Assembly (NCBI GenBank): GCA_029532625.1
Contig: JARFXM010000005.1
Location: 1,674,001 to 1,738,000 of the forward strand
Source: Lomentospora prolificans
Taxonomy: Eukaryota; Ascomycota; Sordariomycetes; Microascales; Microascaceae
Direction: 5' to 3'
DNA length: 64,000 bases
Every line of letters begins with the position of its first letter. Position 1 is the first letter of the stretch. Below, one piece after another: positions 58,264 through 64,000 of the stretch. A program made the position numbers and the translations under genes. The notes beneath the pieces are model-generated. The model saw nothing but the letters and a program-made list of their open reading frames with translations. It had not been told where the DNA came from and did not search any database.

Positions 58264-58979
58264 GATTATGCCGCATTCGGGAATTATATATATATATATA
58301 TATTTACCGCATTGCCTTACCAACTTTAAGGGTATGGGACGATATAGCAGGCTATCTTGTGGTTTACCGGATGACGAGGACGAGAGAAGCTCAAAAAGGA
58401 ATGTTTCTGACTTCATTTTCTTTTCTCAGATATAAAGGCTGTGCATGCACCCCCTAGGGCAATGTACGACTTTCCAGGAATATTTAAAATCACAGTTGCT
58501 GTAAAGTAGGGGGGAAGGGGAGCAAGTCATGTTTGCATACGCCCACGCCCACCGGCAATGAGCGCATGGCCTGCTTATAGAGAAGAACTCATCCTGCCAC
58601 TAGATGAAATACTGGGAGGCGTTTGAGACGGTATGTTTAGGCTGTGGAAAGAAACAAGGGCAGCTTTAACTGGGCAGAGCGTGTTCCGATATAGAGGAGA
58701 ACGCTTACGAGACACTTCAATGTTGAGCAACCTGTTTTGGCGATCAGAAGCTAAATCTAGCTGACCAGGAAGGGCGTGCCGCGAGGAGGAGAGCTGGCGT
58801 ACCTACGGGAGAGCTCTATGGCTTATCTTTGCCACTTCTCGTTCCTGTTCCTGTTCTGGGCGTAGGTTAACAATGTAGTCGTAAACATATTCCATGAAGT
58901 ATACGTATGCTAACCCAAATGCCATCAGTAAAAACGCCTCTAGATAGACCGCAATCTCATAGCCTCATACGTCTCTTTT
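58264..58979. other. Convergent 3' region with a TA microsatellite
   Basis: Between the convergent NmrA-like and cog3 genes. A run of alternating TA lies at 58285-58303, just after the NmrA stop. No gene is seen. Confidence 0.5.
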
Positions 58980-61450
58980 TCAGTACCGCCTAATTCCCTT
59001 CTTCTCCGCCTCCGCATCCTTGAGCGCCTGCGCGTTAATATCAATCGCCTCCCTCAGCCTCTCGCTAACCTCGGGCTGGTCGCTAAACACTTTTTGAAGT
59101 TTCTGTCCTAGTTCCTGCTGGACCTTGCTCATCGACCTGGCCCCTGCTTTCCCGCTCGACGCTTCGTTGATCTGCGCCGCCCACCGCCTTGTGAACGCGT
59201 AGATGGACTGCCTGAGAAGCTCGTCAAGCTGCTCGCTCATGTCCTCCACCGTTAGAGTCTTGGCCGTGACGGCAGGAGTACCGCGGGACCAGAGTGAGCC
59301 CGCGCCGACAAGGTTACTAAAGAAGCCGAGCCAGTTTCCTGGGCTCATCGTCTCCCAGATGCGAGAAAAGTGCTGCATCGGGGCTGTCTGGCTACGAATG
59401 TCTCCGATTTCGAGGGTCACGAGCTCGTTCTTGAGGACTAGGAGGTTTTTTATCATGAACAAGTCGGGATCTACAGGTGATTTTCCGCTTTTGATCCTAG
59501 ATTCGACACGTTGAAGTACGTGTATTGTCTCGCGAACAATTTTAAAGACTACCGGGCTGTCTTGTTGCTGTGGAACACATATTAGAGCGGTTGAATTCTT
59601 ACTGTGGAATCACTTACGCATCGCTCCTTTGGCATGGATTGGTCAAACATGGCAAGTAGCCCAACGGCATTCTTGAGAGCAGGGTGAATGTTCTCCGATT
59701 TTGCAGGGGCTTCGGCTTTTGTGATCGACGTGGTGGTCTCCGCCTCGAAGCGGGCATCTGCAAAGGACCATAGATAGTCGGAGAGCAGCGATGCCGTGTA
59801 TTGCCGGCACTTGGCCGTGAAAGGCGATTCGTCCTCGTAGTATTCAGAGATAAGATACTCGTGGGTAAGCCAACCTATGTAATTGCACATCTTTTGTAGT
59901 TCCGTGGGTTGCAGCACCCCTTGGATGCTCGTTGCTAGAGGTTTGAGGTTGGCGGGCGTGATTAACCACCTCTGACCCAACCGCAAGGCATGGAAAGCGG
60001 ATTCGGTAGACGTGCTTGGGAGGGGATCTATAGAGAAGATTTTCGTGAATAGATTGCCCTCATTATACGCCCCTTCAAAGCATTGTTTGGTGTAAGTACG
60101 ACACGCCGTCTCCAACGAAGGGGTCTTGGCTTCCTTTTCGAATGATTCCATCTCGCGCTGGGCTGATAGACGGAGATCGCGGTCTCGGGTGGTTAGGTAA
60201 GTATGGAAGATGTTGTTCGCCGTATTTGTGTATATGTCGGAAGCCGTTCCCGATTTGGGATTGCCCTCCTCGTCGTAGGCTTTGAGCACCACTTTGCGGA
60301 CGTTGGGAATCAGAGAGTACGACTCCAGTACCATTTCTTCGAACCGGCCGTACGCCAATGCATACATGGCAGACTCGGATTGCGTCGACCCGAGTTGGCG
60401 AGAGATGTCTTGTGAGACGGTCTCGAGGTGCTTAGAAAACCCGACCTCGAGAAGATGCAGAGCTTTAGTTAATAGGGATTGATACCTAGCAAGGTAGGAC
60501 TCGGCGTCTCTGTAGGTGGACTAATCAAAGTGAGTTAACAATGGTATATATCTGGACATAGAAAACCGGCACTTACATGCTCCGTCATAAACTCGATACA
60601 GCTTTCTAGGTGGTCGAAGACCTCGGCGAGGTCATGATGCTCGGCGAGCCGCCCGGCACCGGGAGCGTTCAGCCTTCTGCTGACGTTGTCGAGGTAAGCA
60701 TAGTAGTATAGACTGGTTCCAACCTCGTTCGCAAGCTGTTCTAAGCGTGATTGGTCGCTCAGAAGGGTATTGCAGCGGGCCTGGAAGGACTTCGTCTGCG
60801 CCTCGACGGATTTGAATGATGTTGATAGAGTCGTTAGAAGAGCCAAGCTTTTGTTAGCGTCCTGGATGAGGGTTTCGAGATGGTTCTCAGCAAGGGTCAG
60901 CTGGTCACGGTAAAGACTGGAAGTAAACCCTGGTCAGCGCAACACCTCGGCGATCTAACATGTCTGTCGCACCTGTATTCGCGCCTACTTTCTTGTAGCA
61001 ATTGATCGGTGCTACTATCGAGAACCGGTAGAATAGCAAGCTCGTCTCGACGTATCGCCCGCGGTATATCTAGGGCGTCCCAATTCCTCTGCTCGGGCCT
61101 ACAGGAAGCTCTCACCCTTCTCGTTAAGCGTGTCGCATTGTCGGCGGTAATAGAAAGATTCCTGAGATCGGAAAAAGAACCGGCTCGGCGTGCGACTGTC
61201 GGTTCGGGTGGGCTATCGTCCTTTTCTAGGATCTCGGCGATGGTGGGAGGCTGGCGCGTGACAGTGTCGGTTCCCTATGGGCTCGGATGTTAGCTCGACG
61301 GCATTGACAGCGGGGGAGGAGGCGATCCCATACATTGGGTTGCTGGAGGAGAGACTCTTTCCGCTTATGGCCCTGAGCTGGATTCGCAGCTGCGGGTTTC
61401 TTGCCCGTAATATCTGGGACAAAACTGTACCATGACGAGTCTTCGTACAT
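58980..61450 (-). CDS. cog3: Conserved oligomeric Golgi complex subunit 3 (Sec34)
   Basis: Five exons, 61450-61334, 61274-60973, 60916-60577, 60520-59618 and 59567-58980, total 749 residues in frame. The N-terminus (MYEDSSWYSFVPD) is typical of filamentous-fungal Cog3. The Sec34 domain reads SLYRDQLTLAENHLE, SFKSVEAQTKSFQARC, a coiled coil, then YLDNVSRRLNAPGAG. The central and C-terminal helices include FEEMVLESYSLIPNVRK and MIKNLLVLKNELV. COG tethers retrograde vesicles at the cis-Golgi; Cog3 is in lobe A with Cog1, 2 and 4. Splice donors are GTATGG, GTGCGA, GTAAGT and GTAAGT; the second intron contains a CTGAC branch site. It is divergent from fmp25, about 365 bp apart. Confidence 0.92.
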
Positions 61451-61815
61451 TTTTGCGCTGCCCGCCAGAGTTCCAGGTTCCGGGGGAAACTAGGCTTCCT
61501 AGCTATTTTGGATAGAGGCAGTTTGGCGGCTTCCCAAAAAGGTGGGATGTACTTGTGCTTTAGCCGGGGGAATTGGTGTTGGAGCTTGTCCTGAATTTGG
61601 TCATCCAATGTAACATCTGAATATTAGGTACGGTGCCGGGTGGTGGATTCTACAACTGCCCACAGCTGTTATGCATCGAGCACTTGACGCGCCTCTGAGA
61701 TAACATGAGTTTTCATCATAAACCTCCATTCTTCAGCATCTCATTCGAGCATCTCAAAAGTTCCGTCTCGTGGCCACGCCTGGATGGCCCGGTCATTCAA
61801 TCTCACACAATAGGT
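61451..61815. other. Divergent promoter of cog3 and fmp25
   Basis: A 365-bp interval. The fmp25 frame stays open upstream to an ATG at 61705, which may lie in the leader. Confidence 0.5.
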
Positions 61816-63597
61816 ATGAGTTCTCTTTCTAGAGGAAGCGCACTTCTGCGCCAGCGTTCAATTCGATCCGCACCTGCCTGGAGAGCTGTCAGGTCACAGC
61901 CAGCTCTTAGACGATGGGTGCACGAAATCCCGCCCCAGCCTGAGATCCCCACACAGCCACCCAAACGCGGTGGTCCTCCGGTTCTCGGGCTCCTCGCAGC
62001 TTTTGGGGCTTCGGCCGGAGCTTTCTACTACCTCTACCCCAAATTTGCGAGTCCCGCGAAGGAGCACGAAGCTCCCAAGAAAATCAAGAAGGTCCCTAAG
62101 GCGACTCCAGTGGAGCTCCCATCTGCCGCCTCTCTTGAGGATGTGCCGATCAAGAGCAGCTGGGATCACCCTGGTGTCTACGCCTGGGGATCTAACGCCG
62201 GAAGGGTAATAGATGCCACGTCGAATGAAGCTATCATCAAGACCCCTCGCAGGATTGCCTTTTTCGATGACCAGATCCTGCGAGATCTGAAGCTAAAGGC
62301 TGACTTTGGAGCTGCCATTAACGAAAAGGGCGATCTTGTCCTATGGGGGACCGCTCTGTCGACTACACACCCAGAACCCATCGTGACGCTACAAGGGAAG
62401 GACCTCGTTAAGCTGGCTCTATCTTCCGACAGGGTTATTGCCTTGTCCTCTGCTGGTGCAGTGTACTCTATACCCGTCTCGCGACAGGACCAATTGACGG
62501 GACAGAAGGTTGCATCCCAAAGCTCCTTCTGGGGCTCACCATCCAAGCCTGAAAGTATCAACTACAGACTGCTCACTCCGACTGGTTTGAAGGGTGGCGA
62601 AAAGGTTGTCGAAGTCAGTAGCGGTCTGGAGCACTGTCTTATGCTTACTTCCAAAGGCCGAGTCTTCTCTGCCGCCGCGAGCACTCTTGAGTTTCCATCT
62701 AAGGGCCAACTCGGCGTACCCGGATTGACGTGGGAGACGCGGCCTGTTGGCAATTATGACCAGGCACACGAGTTGACCACCCTACCTAACTCACCAATTG
62801 TTCAGATCGCCGCTGGTGACCTGCACTCTGTGCTTTTGAACAAGGCTGGCAAGGTCTTCGTCTTCGGTGACAACATCTACGGCCAGCTTGGCTTCACGAC
62901 AAGTCGTGGACACCAATACGTCGATACCCCCGTCGAGATTCAACTCGACAAACTCTATGCCAAGACCGATTACGTCCCTCGTGCCACCTCCATCGCTGCC
63001 GGCGGCATGACCACTTTTTTCACCGTCGATGCCGTCAAGGCTCTCACCTCTGCTCCATCAAACCCCAGTGCCAAGGACAGCCCTCCCCAGACATTCGACG
63101 TTTGGGCCTGCGGTAGCGGCCTCTTCGGTACTCTCGGAACCGGCAAGTTTGTACACGCCGCTGCCCAGCCCATGAAGGTCAAGTCTCTATCCTCCGTCTT
63201 TGAGTTCGACGAGTCCACCGACAAGCTCGCCCCCGTTAAGATCTCCCACCTTTCCGCTGGCACGACCCATGCTTGTGCCGTATTGGATGCCAAGGTTTCT
63301 GCGCGCCGTTCGCGGGACGGAGTTAACCACGGTGGGGACGTTCTCTTCTGGGGCGGTAATGAGCAATACCAGCTCGGCACGGGCAAGCGCACCAACCTCA
63401 ATACGCCCTCCTACGTGGCTGGCCTGAACTCTACGACGAGGAATACCGATGATGCCTTGATTGCGGGGGGTGACCAGAGGTTGCAACTTGCGCCGAGGAG
63501 GACCGTCAGACTTGAGGATGGCAAGGGACGGAAGGTTAGCACCGAACAAAAGGTTGAGTGCGGCGGGCTGGTGACGGCGGTTTACTCGTCAGTATAA
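61816..63597 (+). CDS. fmp25: Mitochondrial RCC1-repeat protein Fmp25 (bc1 complex assembly)
   Basis: One exon encodes 593 residues from ATG 61816. This start gives a classic mitochondrial presequence (MSSLSRGSALLRQRSIRS, Arg-rich, no acids); an in-frame ATG at 61705 would add 37 residues of non-presequence type. A single membrane helix at about 56-75 (VLGLLAAFGASAGAFYYLYP) follows a Pro-rich linker. The rest forms RCC1-like beta-propeller blades: GVYAWGSNAGRVID, LVLWGTAL, VVEVSSGLEHCLMLTSKGRVFS, IAAGDLHSVLLNKAGKVFVFGDNIYGQLG, VWACGSGLFGTLG and VLFWGGNEQYQLG. Yeast Fmp25 is an inner-membrane protein needed for a late step of cytochrome bc1 assembly. Identification rests on the combined presequence, helix and repeat architecture. 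Confidence 0.88.
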   Translation: MSSLSRGSALLRQRSIRSAPAWRAVRSQPALRRWVHEIPPQPEIPTQPPKRGGPPVLGLLAAFGASAGAFYYLYPKFASPAKEHEAPKKIKKVPKATPVELPSAASLEDVPIKSSWDHPGVYAWGSNAGRVIDATSNEAIIKTPRRIAFFDDQILRDLKLKADFGAAINEKGDLVLWGTALSTTHPEPIVTLQGKDLVKLALSSDRVIALSSAGAVYSIPVSRQDQLTGQKVASQSSFWGSPSKPESINYRLLTPTGLKGGEKVVEVSSGLEHCLMLTSKGRVFSAAASTLEFPSKGQLGVPGLTWETRPVGNYDQAHELTTLPNSPIVQIAAGDLHSVLLNKAGKVFVFGDNIYGQLGFTTSRGHQYVDTPVEIQLDKLYAKTDYVPRATSIAAGGMTTFFTVDAVKALTSAPSNPSAKDSPPQTFDVWACGSGLFGTLGTGKFVHAAAQPMKVKSLSSVFEFDESTDKLAPVKISHLSAGTTHACAVLDAKVSARRSRDGVNHGGDVLFWGGNEQYQLGTGKRTNLNTPSYVAGLNSTTRNTDDALIAGGDQRLQLAPRRTVRLEDGKGRKVSTEQKVECGGLVTAVYSSV

Positions 63598-63917
63598 AAG
63601 GATATCCGCTTTGTTTTGGGATGAACTTAGGGGGTGCCTGTGTAATAATATCAAACACCACTATTTCATGTATTCTCTCGAATCTTGTGTACGAGGAAAG
63701 TATGATCTGTTAGGATAAAATTGTAGTCTATTTATTGCGTGTCGTCGACTTGACTCCTTATTAGCTATTAAGTTTTCTCCCACGTCTCCGTCTGCCAGTG
63801 AACTGTTCACAGCCAGCACAAGTTATTTGAAACCTTCTATGTTCGGCCTAACAAGCCAGTTATTCATGACCAAAATAAAAGTGCATGGTGAATATCCAGA
63901 ATTGGATAAAAAAAAGT
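63598..63917. other. Intergenic region between fmp25 and the edge tRNA
   Basis: Low-GC sequence with the fmp25 3' UTR. An A8 run on the plus strand (63908-63915) is the T-run terminator of the minus-strand tRNA. Confidence 0.55.
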
Positions 63918-64000
63918 CGATCAAGCTGGGACTCGAACCCAGAACCTTTGCCAACTTCCACGAGAGAACCGGAAAGCAACGCGCTACCATTGCGCCACTC
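63918..64000 (-). tRNA. tRNA-Arg (probable anticodon CCG) with intron, 5' end beyond window
   Basis: Read on the minus strand, D arm GCGCAATGGTAGCGC is followed by anticodon stem TTGCT/GGCAA. Between them are 22 nt: a 7-nt loop beginning TTCCGG plus a probable 15-nt intron after position 37. T arm CTGGG-TTCGAGT-CCCAG and 3' acceptor strand CTTGATC are clear; the visible 5' acceptor bases GAG pair with them. The first four bases lie beyond the window. T8 follows the gene. The anticodon assignment depends on the intron position. Confidence 0.75.

Noticed and set aside
60973..61274. Possible frameshift in cog3 exon 2, because an alternative frame reads TLNEKGESF
   Set aside because: The main frame is open throughout, joins both neighbours in phase, and the exons total 2250 nt; this part of Cog3 is poorly conserved.

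Overview
The window is nuclear DNA of a filamentous ascomycete, most likely a Sordariomycetes-like Pezizomycotina. Evidence: genes carry short GT-AG introns (about 50-110 nt) with CTAAC-type branch sites; the clock gene frequency is present; coding DNA is GC-rich at third positions; pyrimidine-rich leaders precede many start codons. There is no bacterial-style operon organisation. For every multi-exon gene the exons were joined by eye and the total length was checked for divisibility by three.

Layout. 0-10 kb: the 3'-truncated gene of a KNH-domain membrane protein (-); rrp6 nuclear exosome exonuclease (-); a hidden four-exon mdm35 gene (+); an unnamed two-exon small membrane protein (+); gpi1, a GPI-GlcNAc transferase subunit (+). 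10-15 kb: tubulin cofactor C (+), Mediator subunit 9 (-), cofactor-independent phosphoglycerate mutase (+). 15-25 kb: a 4.6-kb upstream region with a 103-bp tandem duplication, then frq (+) with a uORF-rich leader, then prefoldin subunit 3 (+). 25-40 kb: sec14 (+), tRNA-Arg(ACG) (+), kinetochore protein mis14 (-), cytosolic serine hydroxymethyltransferase (+), a small uncharacterised four-exon gene (-), proteasome ATPase rpt3 (+), folliculin-like lst7 (-). 40.3-52.9 kb: a 12.6-kb stretch with no recognisable protein gene. 52.9-64 kb: protein tyrosine phosphatase (-), NmrA-like oxidoreductase (+), Golgi tether cog3 (-), mitochondrial RCC1-repeat protein fmp25 (+), and an intron-containing tRNA-Arg cut by the right edge (-).

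The genes are mostly single-copy housekeeping functions (RNA decay, GPI anchoring, glycolysis, one-carbon metabolism, chaperoning, proteolysis, Golgi traffic, kinetochore, mitochondrial assembly) and are not a pathway cluster. The most informative locus is frq: full-length and uninterrupted, with a conserved internal start codon beside its intron, upstream ORFs and GATC-rich flanks. Two genes (mis14 and the tyrosine phosphatase) appear to lack one base in a G/C homopolymer, which points to sequence error or recent damage. No transposon, CRISPR array, secondary-metabolite cluster or clearly new system was recognised. The candidates for something new are the small membrane-protein gene with a GC-AG intron, the 12.6-kb gene-poor region, and a few weak small spliced ORFs.
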